From Actinomycetota bacterium (lineage in GTDB: Bacteria > Actinomycetota > Acidimicrobiia > Acidimicrobiales > MedAcidi-G1), in NCBI GenBank assembly GCA_018673475.1, contig JABHCN010000020.1:48571-112570 (forward strand): a stretch of 64,000 nt of DNA. Direction: 5' to 3'. A program made the translations under genes and the position numbers. Shown here one piece after another: positions 47,923-57,026 of this stretch. Position 1 is the stretch's first letter, and each line of letters opens with the position of its first letter. The notes under the pieces are model-generated. The model saw nothing but the letters and a program-made list of their open reading frames with translations. It was not told the DNA's origin and searched no databases.

Positions 47923-48870
47923 TCAGCCGTTGACCTGACCCCGTAGGTCCGCCAGCCAGATGTCGGCCTCGACGGTCGCCGAGGATGCCTCGCTCCGGAT
48001 CTCGTCGCCGTTGTCGCTGTCGGTCGGGTACGAACCCAGGAATTTGACGAGACCGTGCTTCATGTGGAGGTTCCGCAGACAGTCGGCGACCAGTTCGTCT
48101 GAAACGTGGCCCTCGCAGTCCATGAGGAAGCAGTAGTCGCCCAGCCCCTGTTTGGTCGGCCTGGACTCGAGGCGGGTCAGGTTGATGGATCTGGCCGCGA
48201 ACTCCTGGAGCATGCCGAGCAGGGTGCCTGGTCTGTCGGCACGCTGGAACACGACCAACGACGTCTTGTCGTGCCCCGTTGGTGCTGGAATCCCACCACG
48301 GGCGACCAGAACGAACCGCGTCTGGTTGGAGGAATGGTCCTCGATTCCGGCTGTCAGCGTGTCGAGGCCGTAGACCTCGGCGGCTCTGGCCGGAGCGATC
48401 GCAGCGGTGCGACCGTCGTTCTCATTGGCGATCTGGCGTGCCGCATCTGCCGTGGAGTTGGCGGCCCCTGTTTCGGCCGACGGCAGGTTCTCCTGCAGCC
48501 AGCCACGGCACTGGGCCGTGGCATGTGGAAACGACACAACCCGAGCAATGGAGTCAAGGCCGGTTCCGGGTGGTGCCAGGAGGTTCAACTCGACCGAGAT
48601 GACCACCTCGCGTTGGATGAGGAGGTCCGCCTCGAACGCAAGCGTGTCCTGGGTGACGTTGACGCTTCCCTCGATGGAGTTCTCGATTGCCGCAAAGCCG
48701 AGGTCGACCGAACCGTCGCCCACCATGCTCAGCACCTCTGGAATCGACGATGCCAGACGCAGGTCGAGGCCAGCGAGGTCGTCCTGGGTGAACAGGGCCT
48801 GTTCGGTGAAGGTGCCGTTGGGCCCCAGATAGGCGAGAACCCCACTGCCTGGGTGTGCGATGTCGGTCAC
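47923..48870 (-). CDS. pheA: Prephenate dehydratase
   Basis: 315 residues. Catalytic domain: YLGPNGTFTEQAL, FAAIENSIEGSVNVTQDTL (with the TRF motif in SNQTRFVLVAR), then a C-terminal ACT domain carrying the LTRLESRPTK allosteric Phe site. Makes phenylpyruvate for phenylalanine. The start is GTG 48870, 19 bases from the divergent metallo-hydrolase start. Confidence 0.95.
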   Translation of the reverse strand: MTDIAHPGSGVLAYLGPNGTFTEQALFTQDDLAGLDLRLASSIPEVLSMVGDGSVDLGFAAIENSIEGSVNVTQDTLAFEADLLIQREVVISVELNLLAPPGTGLDSIARVVSFPHATAQCRGWLQENLPSAETGAANSTADAARQIANENDGRTAAIAPARAAEVYGLDTLTAGIEDHSSNQTRFVLVARGGIPAPTGHDKTSLVVFQRADRPGTLLGMLQEFAARSINLTRLESRPTKQGLGDYCFLMDCEGHVSDELVADCLRNLHMKHGLVKFLGSYPTDSDNGDEIRSEASSATVEADIWLADLRGQVNG

Positions 48871-48889
48871 AAAAGGGGAGGATAGTGAG

Positions 48890-49609
48890 GTGAGCGTCGA
48901 CGACCCCCTCTACTTTCGACAACTGCTCTCAGGGCGGGACTTCGCCACAGAGGACGTGGTCGCCGGTCAGATGGTCAACTTCGTCTACCTGATAGGTGAC
49001 CGCCGGACCGGAGAGGCCGTTGTGGTGGACCCGGCCTACGACGTCGATGCCATCCTTGGCGTACTGGAGGCAGACGACATGAGGTGCACGGGGGTGCTGG
49101 CGACGCACTACCACCCGGATCACGTGGGTGGTTCAATGATGGGGTTCGACATTGTCGGTGCGAGGGAGTTGCTAGACCGTGTGTCGGTTCCGGTTCATTC
49201 CCAGCGCGACGAGGCTGAGTTCATCTCAAGGGTGACAGGCATCGGTGGTGACGATCTCGTCCAACACGACAGCGGCGACATTGTCGACGTCGGCGCAATC
49301 GGCATTGAGTTGATCCACACACCCGGTCACACCCCGGGAAGTCAGTGTTTTCTCGTCGACGGCCGCCTGGTTGCCGGCGACACCCTCTTCCTGGAGGGCT
49401 GTGGCCGGACCGACCTTCCCGGCGGCGATGCCGTCGCCCTGTACGACAGCCTCCACAACCGCCTTGCCAGGGTTCCAGACACCGCGGTGCTGTTCCCGGG
49501 TCACCTCTACTCCGAGGAACCCTCAGCTTCGATGGGCGACACCCGTCGTGACAACTTCGTGTTTACGCCAAGGTCCGAGCAGCAGTGGCTTGCTATGTTC
49601 GGCCGTTGA
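48890..49609 (+). CDS. MBL-fold metallo-hydrolase (glyoxalase II-like)
   Basis: 239 residues from GTG 48890 with AGGGGAGG upstream. Metal sites: THYHPDHVGG (His-x-His-x-Asp-His), HTPGHTPGSQ and AGDTLFLEGCGRTDL. These are features of glyoxalase II and persulfide-dioxygenase-type hydrolases; EGCGRTDLPGGD also fits the persulfide dioxygenase branch. Substrate not certain. Confidence 0.85.
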   Translation: MSVDDPLYFRQLLSGRDFATEDVVAGQMVNFVYLIGDRRTGEAVVVDPAYDVDAILGVLEADDMRCTGVLATHYHPDHVGGSMMGFDIVGARELLDRVSVPVHSQRDEAEFISRVTGIGGDDLVQHDSGDIVDVGAIGIELIHTPGHTPGSQCFLVDGRLVAGDTLFLEGCGRTDLPGGDAVALYDSLHNRLARVPDTAVLFPGHLYSEEPSASMGDTRRDNFVFTPRSEQQWLAMFGR

Positions 49610-49657
49610 TGCCTGAACCCGGCTCCCTTTCCCGCAACCAGAATTGAGAGGATCCAG

Positions 49658-50647
49658 ATGTTTCGAGCCCTGATGGTCGACAAGGTCGACGGCGAGTTCA
49701 GTTCCACGTTCGTGGACCTGACCGACGACGATCTTCCCGCCGGCGATGTTCTCGTCGACGTCGAGTACTCCACCGTCAACTTCAAGGACGGCCTCGCCGT
49801 CACGGATGCTATTCCGATCGTGACCTCATGGCCGATGGTGCCCGGGATCGACCTGGCTGGCACGGTCACAGAATCGGCCAGCCCGCTCGTGGAGGTTGGC
49901 GAGCGGATCGTCATCAACGGCTGGGGTCTCGGCGAGGGTTACTGGGGTGGATTCTCCCAGCGGGCACGGGTAGACGCGGGCTGGACCATCCCCGTCCCCG
50001 GTGGCTTCACCACGGCACAGGCAATGGCCATTGGTACTGCCGGATTCACGGCGATGCTGTGTGTCCTGGCCCTCGAGGACCATGACGTGACCTCCGCATC
50101 CGGTCCGGTTCTCGTCACCGGCGCTGCCGGCGGTGTCGGAAGCATCGCCGTGGCCCTGCTGGCAGCCCTCGGATACGAGGTGCATGCCTCGACCGGGCGG
50201 CTCGAGGAGACCGCCTACCTGGAGTCCCTTGGAGCAACGACTGTCATTGACCGGGCCGAACTGTCCGAACCTTCAAAGATGCCACTGGCAGGAGCCCGCT
50301 GGGCAGGAGCGGTCGACGCCGTTGGAAGCCATACGCTCGCAAACGTCCTGGCAGCTGTGTCCCCAGAGGGGTGCGTGGCGGCCTGTGGCCTGGCGCAGGG
50401 CATGGATCTGACCACCACGGTGGTGCCGTTCATCCTGCGCGGGGTAACGCTGCGGGGGGTGAACTCCGTGACCGTCCCGAGGCCCAGAAGGCTGCTTGCA
50501 TGGGAGCGCCTCGCAACCGACCTGGATACCGACCTGCTGGAATCCATGACCACGACAATCAGCCTGGATGAGGTACCACACACCGCCGCCGAGATTCTGG
50601 CCGGTCGGGTACGGGGCCGCGTGGTAGTCGACCTGAACGCAACCTGA
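49658..50647 (+). CDS. Medium-chain reductase, AcuI/YhdH acrylyl-CoA reductase type
   Basis: 329 residues, zinc-free MDR family. STVNFKDGLAVTD, MVPGIDLAGTV, NGWGLGEGYWGGFSQRARV and the NADPH loop GAAGGVGSIAVALL match AcuI/YhdH, which reduces acrylyl-CoA to propionyl-CoA. AcuI is common in marine bacteria handling DMSP-derived acrylate. No DMSP genes are seen nearby, so the role is inferred from family only. Confidence 0.85.
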   Translation: MFRALMVDKVDGEFSSTFVDLTDDDLPAGDVLVDVEYSTVNFKDGLAVTDAIPIVTSWPMVPGIDLAGTVTESASPLVEVGERIVINGWGLGEGYWGGFSQRARVDAGWTIPVPGGFTTAQAMAIGTAGFTAMLCVLALEDHDVTSASGPVLVTGAAGGVGSIAVALLAALGYEVHASTGRLEETAYLESLGATTVIDRAELSEPSKMPLAGARWAGAVDAVGSHTLANVLAAVSPEGCVAACGLAQGMDLTTTVVPFILRGVTLRGVNSVTVPRPRRLLAWERLATDLDTDLLESMTTTISLDEVPHTAAEILAGRVRGRVVVDLNAT

Positions 50648-50687
50648 CGAGCCGCCAGAGCCCCACCGGGTGGTCAAGACCGGTGGG

Positions 50688-50771
<84 letters not shown>

Positions 50772-50866
50772 GAGCAGCGTCGGGAAGGGTACCGCCTGTC
50801 TCGCCGATCAGCCCCGTCGAGGTGAACCGGTTCCCCCAACCGCCAACCGGTAGCATCGCTTCCACA

Positions 50867-51277
50867 GTGAACGATCAGGTCCTGACCATTGTCGGGCTGG
50901 GCACCCTCGCCCTCGTCTACTACGTGTTCCTACGGGTGGTGCGATCAGCGTGGGTGGCCTCGCGGCCCTCCCGTGTGGCACGTAGGTGGGGAGCGTCGCA
51001 CCTGTTCGTCGTCGAACCCGAATCGATGAACGGTCGGGCATTCGACCTGTGCGATGAGCTCACCCTGGGCAGGGCAGCCGGATGCTCGGTGACAATCGAC
51101 GATGACCACGTGTCCCAGGTTCATGCACGGATCTTTCATAGAAGCGGCCAACTCGTGGTCGAGGATCTCGGATCGCTCAACGGCACCTACATGAACCGCG
51201 CCAGGGTGATGGCTCCAATGGCAATCGGAGTCGGCGATCGACTCCAGGTCGGCGACACGGTTCTAGAGGTGGCCTGA
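50867..51277 (+). CDS. fhaB: FHA-domain protein (FhaB/FipA-like)
   Basis: 136 residues from GTG 50867. One N-terminal transmembrane helix (LTIVGLGTLALVYYVFLRVV), a basic stretch, then a forkhead-associated domain with LGRAAGC, SQVHARIF (Ser-x2-His) and SLNGTYMN, the phosphothreonine-binding residues. In mycobacteria the equivalent reads PknA/PknB phosphorylation in cell division. It leads the FHA-phosphatase-kinase run. Confidence 0.88.
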   Translation: MNDQVLTIVGLGTLALVYYVFLRVVRSAWVASRPSRVARRWGASHLFVVEPESMNGRAFDLCDELTLGRAAGCSVTIDDDHVSQVHARIFHRSGQLVVEDLGSLNGTYMNRARVMAPMAIGVGDRLQVGDTVLEVA

Positions 51278-51326
51278 TGGAAGCGTCGCCACACCAGGTG
51301 TCCACGCACCTCGCCGGTAGCTCGTG

Positions 51327-52484
51327 ATGGGGCCTGTCGGGCGTAGCCCCCGCACGGGCGATTCGATTCGACTGGTTCACGCCGGGGTAACCGACGTCGG
51401 CCGGGTCCGCCAGACCAACCAGGATCACTTCGGGTCGGTCACGGGTCTGCACGTCCTGGCCGACGGGATGGGAGGCCACCGCGGAGGTGAGGTGGCGTCG
51501 GCCGAGGCGGTTGCCGCAGCCCTCGAGGGGTTCGAGGTCCACTCGAGACAGGGCCTGGCAGCAGCGGTGCTTGCAGCCAACAGGGCGGTGCTCGTCCGCG
51601 CCTCCGGGGACCCGTACCTGTCGGGCATGGGTACGACCATCTGCGCCCTGGCCCACGTGGTTGGCGACAGCGGAGATGATGCTCTGGCCGTGGCAAACGT
51701 CGGTGACAGCCGGGTCTACCGCTTTTCCGGTGGGCGGTTGGAACAGGTCAGCGACGACCACAGCCTCGTCGCAGACCTGATGCGAGCCGGTGAGTTGAGC
51801 CCCGACGAGGCTGCGAGACACCCGAAGCGCAACATCCTCACCAGGGCGCTGGGAATCGAGGCCGACCTGGTTGTGGATACCTGGGAACTGGTTCCGGTTT
51901 CCGGAGACAGGTACCTCCTGTGCAGCGACGGGCTGGTGAACGAACTTGACGACTCCCGGATCGCCCGGATCCTTCAGGACAAGGCCGAGCCAGAGGCAGC
52001 CGCTGTTGAACTGGTTCGCTCAGCGGTCGACGCCGGAGGCCACGACAACGTGACCGTCGTGGTCGTCGATGTGGTTGCCGCTCCGTCGACTCCGGGCGGG
52101 GCTGGCTACAGGAGGGCCCGTGCCAGGCCCGAAAGAGCTTCGACGCTCGGGATCCAGGACGGCGCTGGAACGGTGTCTGTACTTGCATGGCGTGTGGGCG
52201 GTGCGGCACTGGCCCTGGCGCTGATTCTGGGGTCGATAGTCGGTCTAATCGGGGTCTACGCCCGCAGCGGCTGGTTCGTCGGATACCACGACGACAACGT
52301 GGCGGTGTTCCGCGGGAGACCATCGGGGATCCTCTGGTTCGACCCGACCCTCACCGAGGTGGAAGGGCTCCAGCTGTTGGACCTCGACGATGCCGACAGG
52401 GTGCTTGTCATCGACGCGATCGAGGTTGGCTCCCTCGAAGATGCCCGCCGCGTGATTGAACAACTCAAAGAGCGTTCCCAATGA
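51327..52484 (+). CDS. pstP: PstP: PP2C-type Ser/Thr phosphatase
   Basis: 385 residues. Metal motifs: TNQDHFGSV, LADGMGGHRGGEVAS, NVGDSRVYRFSGG, LCSDGLVNELDD and GHDNVTVVVVD. A transmembrane helix (VGGAALALALILGSIVGLIGVY) near residue 290 separates the phosphatase from an extracellular 80-residue tail. Removes phosphates put on by PknB. Start set to ATG 51327; GTG 51324 is possible, and neither has a good ribosome-binding site. Confidence 0.9.
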   Translation: MGPVGRSPRTGDSIRLVHAGVTDVGRVRQTNQDHFGSVTGLHVLADGMGGHRGGEVASAEAVAAALEGFEVHSRQGLAAAVLAANRAVLVRASGDPYLSGMGTTICALAHVVGDSGDDALAVANVGDSRVYRFSGGRLEQVSDDHSLVADLMRAGELSPDEAARHPKRNILTRALGIEADLVVDTWELVPVSGDRYLLCSDGLVNELDDSRIARILQDKAEPEAAAVELVRSAVDAGGHDNVTVVVVDVVAAPSTPGGAGYRRARARPERASTLGIQDGAGTVSVLAWRVGGAALALALILGSIVGLIGVYARSGWFVGYHDDNVAVFRGRPSGILWFDPTLTEVEGLQLLDLDDADRVLVIDAIEVGSLEDARRVIEQLKERSQ

Positions 52485-52533
52485 TCGCTGATCGACATCA
52501 CCGGTCCAAGGTCCGCAGGTAGAATCCGCCTCC

Positions 52534-54510
52534 ATGCCAAACGAAGGTCCGACCGTGTTCAACGGTCGGTACGAACTCCACCGACAGATTGCACGCGGCG
52601 GTATGGCCGACGTGTATCTGGCGCGCGACCTTTTGCTCGACAGGCCCGTGGCGGTGAAGGTGCTGTTCGATGAGTTTGCCGACGTGCCGGACTTCGTCGA
52701 ACGGTTCCGACGCGAGGCCCAGGCGGCAGCCAACCTGAACCATCCCAACATCGTCAGCGTCTACGACTGGGGCGAGGAACAGGGCACCTACTTCATCGTC
52801 ATGGAATACGTCGAGGGGCGGAGCCTCGCCGAGATGATCCGCACCGAGGGAGCCCTCCACCCCGACAGGGCTGCTGATATAGCGACCGATATCACAGCCG
52901 CCCTCGGCTTCGCCCATCGCAACGGCCTCGTCCACCGCGATGTCAAGCCCGGGAACGTGCTCGTCACGCCAAGCGGACAGGTCAAGGTGGCGGACTTCGG
53001 CATAGCGACGGCGATAGCCGGGGCGCAACACGACCTGACCCGAGACGGAACGGTCATGGGCACGGCCACCTACTTCTCGCCTGAACAGGCTCAGGGCCGC
53101 CAGGTCGACCCCCGCAGCGACCTCTACTCGCTCGGCGTGGTTCTCTACGAGATGCTCCTCGGTCGTCCACCGTTCACGGGCGAGACGCCGGTGGCGGTCG
53201 CCTACCAGCACGTCCAGAACAGCCCCCCGTCGCTGCGGCAGTCCGGGGCCGCCGTAGCCCAGTCGCTCGAGGCCGTGACCCTCAAGCTCCTGGCCAAGAA
53301 CCCCGTAAACCGGTATCCGACGGCAGAGGACCTGCGCAGCGACCTGCGCCGTTACCGCGAAGGCGCCCACGACCTGCGGTCGGCATCCCCGCCGGGAGCG
53401 CCCGGAAGGCCCTCGCCGGCCGCTCCCGTTCAGCGACCCGACTACGGCAGGAGCACGCGTACCCGACGCGACGACGGGCTGCGTCGCACCCTCTTGTTCA
53501 CGGTCGTCCTTGCGATCCTGCTGGTTGTGCTCGGCTACCTGGTGGTCGAGTTTGTCGACACCCTGGGTGGTCCCGGCAACGAGTTGCCCCCTGTCCAGAT
53601 CGGGCTGGTCGAGGTCCCGGCCCTGATAGGAACCCCGCTTGACGAGGCCCGCGCTGTGCTGCGCGACTCCCGGCTGAGCGTCCAGATGGACTACGAGGTC
53701 AACGCCGACTTCCCCGAGAACACGGTGTTCGACCAGAGCCCCACGGCCGGTACCAGGCTGGAGCCCACCGAGACCGTCAGGCTGCTGGTCAGCCAGGGAA
53801 CCGGACCCATGGTCCTCCTGGCTGTGATCGGTGACGCCGTCGCCGACGCCATCCATGACCTCGAGGCAATGGGCCTCGACGTCTCACAGGTAGACACCGA
53901 GGATCCGGTTGTACCAGCCGGTCAGGTGATCGACCAGTCACCGGCAGCGGGCTCTGAGATCGTGCCCGGCTCACGGGTCATCTTGTTTGTCTCGTCAGGT
54001 CCGGCCGTCGAGGAGGTACCCGACCTTACGAACCGGCCGGTGCTCGATGCCATGAACATCGTCTCCCAACTGGGTTGGCGCGCCAGCACCGTCGAGGAGA
54101 GCAGCCTTCTGGTTCCCGTAGGCCAGGTGATCAGGACTGAACCTCCGGCCCGAAGTTCGCTGGCTCCCGGCAGCAGCGTCCAGATCGTCGTCTCCACTGG
54201 CCTGCCGATGGTGGCCGTACCCGCCGTGGTGAGCCTGCTCGAGGCGACGGCAGTGGTCGAACTCGAAACCGCCGGCTTCGGCGTGAACGTGGTCTACGAG
54301 CCCCTGCCCTCGAACAGCCCGAACGACGGAAGGGTCATCAGTCAGAGCCCGCTGGCCGCCGTCGAGATCGATTCCGGAAGCTTTGTCACGATCGTGATCG
54401 GTGCTGCAGAGGTCGGTGACGGCGGCGAGGCAGAGGTTGATGCCGATGCTGGCGATGGTGGAGACACCGGTGACGGCGATGGAACTTCCGGTGACGGAGC
54501 CACCGGGTAG
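52534..54510 (+). CDS. pknB: PknB: Ser/Thr kinase with PASTA domains
   Basis: 658 residues. Kinase: RYELHRQIARGGMADVYLA, Lys42 in AVKVL, HRDVKPGN (Asp136), DFG (Asp154), and activation-loop Thr173 and Thr178. Transmembrane helix 319-341. Outside are four PASTA repeats (about 355-630) that bind peptidoglycan fragments, then a Gly/Asp-rich acidic tail. Controls cell-wall growth and division. No rodA, pbpA or pknA lie between phosphatase and kinase, unlike in mycobacteria. Confidence 0.95.
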   Translation: MPNEGPTVFNGRYELHRQIARGGMADVYLARDLLLDRPVAVKVLFDEFADVPDFVERFRREAQAAANLNHPNIVSVYDWGEEQGTYFIVMEYVEGRSLAEMIRTEGALHPDRAADIATDITAALGFAHRNGLVHRDVKPGNVLVTPSGQVKVADFGIATAIAGAQHDLTRDGTVMGTATYFSPEQAQGRQVDPRSDLYSLGVVLYEMLLGRPPFTGETPVAVAYQHVQNSPPSLRQSGAAVAQSLEAVTLKLLAKNPVNRYPTAEDLRSDLRRYREGAHDLRSASPPGAPGRPSPAAPVQRPDYGRSTRTRRDDGLRRTLLFTVVLAILLVVLGYLVVEFVDTLGGPGNELPPVQIGLVEVPALIGTPLDEARAVLRDSRLSVQMDYEVNADFPENTVFDQSPTAGTRLEPTETVRLLVSQGTGPMVLLAVIGDAVADAIHDLEAMGLDVSQVDTEDPVVPAGQVIDQSPAAGSEIVPGSRVILFVSSGPAVEEVPDLTNRPVLDAMNIVSQLGWRASTVEESSLLVPVGQVIRTEPPARSSLAPGSSVQIVVSTGLPMVAVPAVVSLLEATAVVELETAGFGVNVVYEPLPSNSPNDGRVISQSPLAAVEIDSGSFVTIVIGAAEVGDGGEAEVDADAGDGGDTGDGDGTSGDGATG

Positions 54511-54523
54511 TCAGCTGACCCGG
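54503..54523. terminator. Hairpin at the convergent pknB/trpG ends
   Basis: CCGGGT (54503-54508) and ACCCGG (54518-54523) pair around nine bases. The two stop codons (TAG of pknB and TGA of trpG) both fall inside this element, and the genes have no gap. It could terminate both strands; without T-runs this is tentative. Confidence 0.35.
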
Positions 54524-55089
54524 GCCAGGAAGTTCGCCAACAGGTCGTGACCCGATTCGGTCAGGATCGACTCGGGATGAAACTGGACCCCCTCGACATC
54601 GAGGTCGCGGTGCCGCAGGCCCATGACCAGGCCGTCGGAACTTGTGGCGGTTATGACGAGATCCTCCGGCAGCGAGGGCCTGTCGACAATCAGGGAGTGG
54701 TAGCGGGTCGCCTCGAGGGGGTTGGGCAGTCCGGCGAAGATGCCGACCCCTTCGTGGCTGATCTGAGAGGTCTTGCCGTGCATCACGTCTGGTGCCCTCA
54801 CAACCGTGCCCCCCCAGGCCGCACCGATGCACTGATGGCCCAGACATACCCCCAGCACGGGGATGCGGCCAGCGGCCCAACGGATCGCCGCCGTTGAGAC
54901 ACCGGCCTGTTCAGGCCGACCCGGACCGGGGCTGACCAGCAGTGCATCGGGCCGAAGTTCGGCTGCCTCGTCGATGGTGATGGCATCGTGGCGGTGCACA
55001 AGCGGCTCGGCACCGAGTTCTCCGAGGTACTGGACCAGGTTGTAGACGAACGAGTCGTAGTTGTCGATTACAAGGACACGGGCGCTCAC
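54511..55089 (-). CDS. trpG: Anthranilate/aminodeoxychorismate synthase glutamine amidotransferase (TrpG/PabA)
   Basis: 192 residues from GTG 55089, the normal length. [23 protein letters not shown] start, oxyanion PGP, nucleophile Cys in [11 protein letters not shown] and the His-Glu pair in [10 protein letters not shown]. Supplies ammonia for tryptophan or folate synthesis; it is next to pknB in many actinobacteria. The frame extends upstream, but conserved sequence begins here. Confidence 0.93.
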   Translation of the reverse strand: MSARVLVIDNYDSFVYNLVQYLGELGAEPLVHRHDAITIDEAAELRPDALLVSPGPGRPEQAGVSTAAIRWAAGRIPVLGVCLGHQCIGAAWGGTVVRAPDVMHGKTSQISHEGVGIFAGLPNPLEATRYHSLIVDRPSLPEDLVITATSSDGLVMGLRHRDLDVEGVQFHPESILTESGHDLLANFLARVS

Positions 55090-55150
55090 AGCAGCAACGG
55101 TAGCCACGTGGAGCACCGGAGCAGCCGGAGTTACCCGTATCCTCCCCGCC

Positions 55151-55477
55151 ATGGCCACGTCTGAACATCACGATCCGGAAACACCCGAGCAGGGTGCTCA
55201 GCCCGCCCGGCGACCCGTGCAGAAGTCCCGCTACCAGAGCGGTCGGGTGACGCCAAAGGGTGGTGGCACCCAGCAGGGTGCACACGGGGCAGCGGCGGCA
55301 GCCGGCTCGTCGCCGACATGGGTGCCGGTTCTCATGTTCAGCCTGCTCGGCCTGGGCATCCTGATCATCTTCTTCAACTACGTGGGCTGGATGCCCGGTG
55401 GTACCAGCAACGGCATTCTGCTGCTCGGCCTGGGTTCGATCCTGGGCGGCATCATCACCGCAACCCAGTACCGGTGA
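55151..55477 (+). CDS. crgA: CrgA: cell-division regulator membrane protein
   Basis: 108 residues from ATG 55151. A polar N-terminal half and two transmembrane helices ([21 protein letters not shown] and [21 protein letters not shown]), ending in the family ATxxR pattern. CrgA coordinates the divisome with peptidoglycan enzymes and sits near trpG and pknB in actinobacteria. Slightly longer than usual at the N-terminus. Confidence 0.85.
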   Translation: MATSEHHDPETPEQGAQPARRPVQKSRYQSGRVTPKGGGTQQGAHGAAAAAGSSPTWVPVLMFSLLGLGILIIFFNYVGWMPGGTSNGILLLGLGSILGGIITATQYR

Positions 55478-55535
55478 CCACAGCCCCAGCGGGGCGGTCG
55501 ACAGGGGAACCATCGCTGTAATTCCAACGGTGTGA

Positions 55536-55568
55536 TTTCCCACAGAGTTGCCCACAGTCTGTGGATAA
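55536..55568. repeat. Off-origin cluster of DnaA-box-like sequences
   Basis: TTTCCCACA (55536-55544), TTGCCCACA (55548-55556) and a perfect reverse-strand box TGTGGATAA (55560-55568), in the 131-base gap after crgA. The last two form the palindrome CCACAG-T-CTGTGG. It is about 21 kb from oriC and could titrate DnaA or regulate neighbours. Confidence 0.55.
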
Positions 55569-55608
55569 CTGTGACCGGACAGTTGGCACCGGTGGGCATG
55601 GGCCCGTC

Positions 55609-55860
55609 TCAGTCCTCGGTGGCAAGGACCTCCATTTCGTCCATGCAGTGACGGGGCGGATCGGGATCCTCTTCGTTCGCGACGGTCATCTTGACCTCGG
55701 TGCCACAGATTGTGCACCTGTAGTGGAGCTTGACCCTACGGAGCTCACCCGGGTCGGGTGGCTCAGGAGGCGGGGCTGCCAGCGCCCGCAGGAAACCAAG
55801 CCCCAGGCGCAGCATGATGACGCCTGCCGCAACTGCGATGAGTATCTGAACGGTTCCCAC
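55609..55860 (-). CDS. Small membrane protein with Cys-rich tail
   Basis: 83 residues. One N-terminal hydrophobic helix (VQILIAVAAGVIMLRLGLGFL), a Pro-rich linker, then a polar domain with YRCTICGTEV and PPRHCMDEM, three cysteines and His resembling a zinc knuckle. Ends just after the ureohydrolase on the same strand. No family recognised. Confidence 0.65.
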   Translation of the reverse strand: MGTVQILIAVAAGVIMLRLGLGFLRALAAPPPEPPDPGELRRVKLHYRCTICGTEVKMTVANEEDPDPPRHCMDEMEVLATED

Positions 55861-55866
55861 GGCGGA

Positions 55867-56844
55867 TCAGCCTATTGCCGGGCCTCCTGAGCCCTTGCGC
55901 AACAGCAGGCTGGTGAGTTCGAAGACGATCGTCGCTGCCGCCAGCGTGGTCGTTTCGGCGTGGTCGTAGGCGGGTGCCACCTCGACGACGTCGGCGCCGA
56001 CCAGGTTCAACCCGGCCAGCCCCCGCAGCACCAGCATCAGCTCACGGCTCGACATGCCGGCGATCTCAGGAGTGCCCGTACCGGGAGCATGCGATGGGTC
56101 GAGCACGTCGATGTCGATGGACAGGTACATCGGGTGTCCACCGACCCGCTCACGGATCTGGTCGACGATTTCGTCGATGCCGCGGGTCTGGAAGTCGTCG
56201 CAGTGGATCACCCGGAAACCCAGTTCGGCATCGCTGTCAAGGTCATCACGGCTGTACAGCGGCCCCCGGATACCGACGTGAACCGAGGCGTCGTCGAGGA
56301 AGAGTCCCTCCTCGGCGGCCCGCCGAAAGGGGGTGCCGTGGGTGAAGGGCGCCTTGAAATAGGTGTCCCAGGTGTCGAGGTGGGCATCGAAGTGCACGAG
56401 CGCCACAGGTCCGACATGGTGGTTGACGGCACGCAGCAACGGCAGGGAGATTGTGTGGTCACCGCCCATGGTGACGATGCTCCCGACCCGCCCCAACAGA
56501 TCGGTTGCGGCCGTCTCGATCTGTTCGATCGCCTCGTTGATGTCGAAGGGGTTGGCGGTGACGTCGCCGGCGTCGGCCACCTGTTGTTCGACGAATGGCT
56601 CCGAGTCGTAGGCGGGGTGGTAGTTGGTTCGGAGATGCCTGGAGGCCTGTCTGATCCCTATCGGGCCGAAGCGGGCTCCGGGGCGATAGCTGGTACCGGA
56701 GTCGAAGGGGATTCCCAGTATGGCTACGTCGCATCGTGGTACGTCCCGCAGCTCGGGTAGCCGGGCGAAGGTGGAGGGACCTGCGAAGCGCGGCACATCC
56801 CTACCGCTTACCGGTCCAATCGGTGGTTCCTGGTCGGAGGCCAT
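55867..56844 (-). CDS. speB: Ureohydrolase, agmatinase/guanidinobutyrase type
   Basis: 325 residues from ATG 56844; the longer frame runs through tRNA-Ala and was rejected. Two-manganese motifs: MGGDHTISLP, HFDAHLDTWD and SIDIDVLDPSHAPGTGTPE. Hydrolyses a guanidino compound to urea and an amine; agmatinase versus guanidinobutyrase or arginase is not settled. Confidence 0.9.
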   Translation of the reverse strand: MASDQEPPIGPVSGRDVPRFAGPSTFARLPELRDVPRCDVAILGIPFDSGTSYRPGARFGPIGIRQASRHLRTNYHPAYDSEPFVEQQVADAGDVTANPFDINEAIEQIETAATDLLGRVGSIVTMGGDHTISLPLLRAVNHHVGPVALVHFDAHLDTWDTYFKAPFTHGTPFRRAAEEGLFLDDASVHVGIRGPLYSRDDLDSDAELGFRVIHCDDFQTRGIDEIVDQIRERVGGHPMYLSIDIDVLDPSHAPGTGTPEIAGMSSRELMLVLRGLAGLNLVGADVVEVAPAYDHAETTTLAAATIVFELTSLLLRKGSGGPAIG

Positions 56845-56876
56845 GGTTGCTCCCCTCGGTGGGTCTGATGGTTTGG

Positions 56877-56950
56877 TGGAGCTGATGGGAATCGAACCCA
56901 CGACCCCCTGCTTGCAAAGCAGGTGCTCTAGCCAACTGAGCTACAGCCCC
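56877..56950 (-). tRNA. tRNA-Ala (TGC)
   Basis: 74 bases on the minus strand, with CCA encoded (56874-56876). Acceptor GGGGCTG with CAGCTCC, one G-T pair, anticodon loop TTTGCAA giving TGC, T-loop TTCGATT, discriminator A. Confidence 0.97.
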
Positions 56951-57026
56951 GGAACGGGGACAGCGTACGGCGTCGGTGGCTCCGGCCACCCGTGGAGCAT
57001 CCCTGTGTCGCGGTGGTCGGTGTCCG

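Noticed and set aside
52498..53856. 452-residue minus-strand frame
   Set aside because: Antisense to the PASTA kinase, which has all kinase motifs.
56845..56901. N-terminal extension of the ureohydrolase
   Set aside because: Overlaps tRNA-Ala and reads MGSIPISSTKP, a common tRNA-tail artefact.
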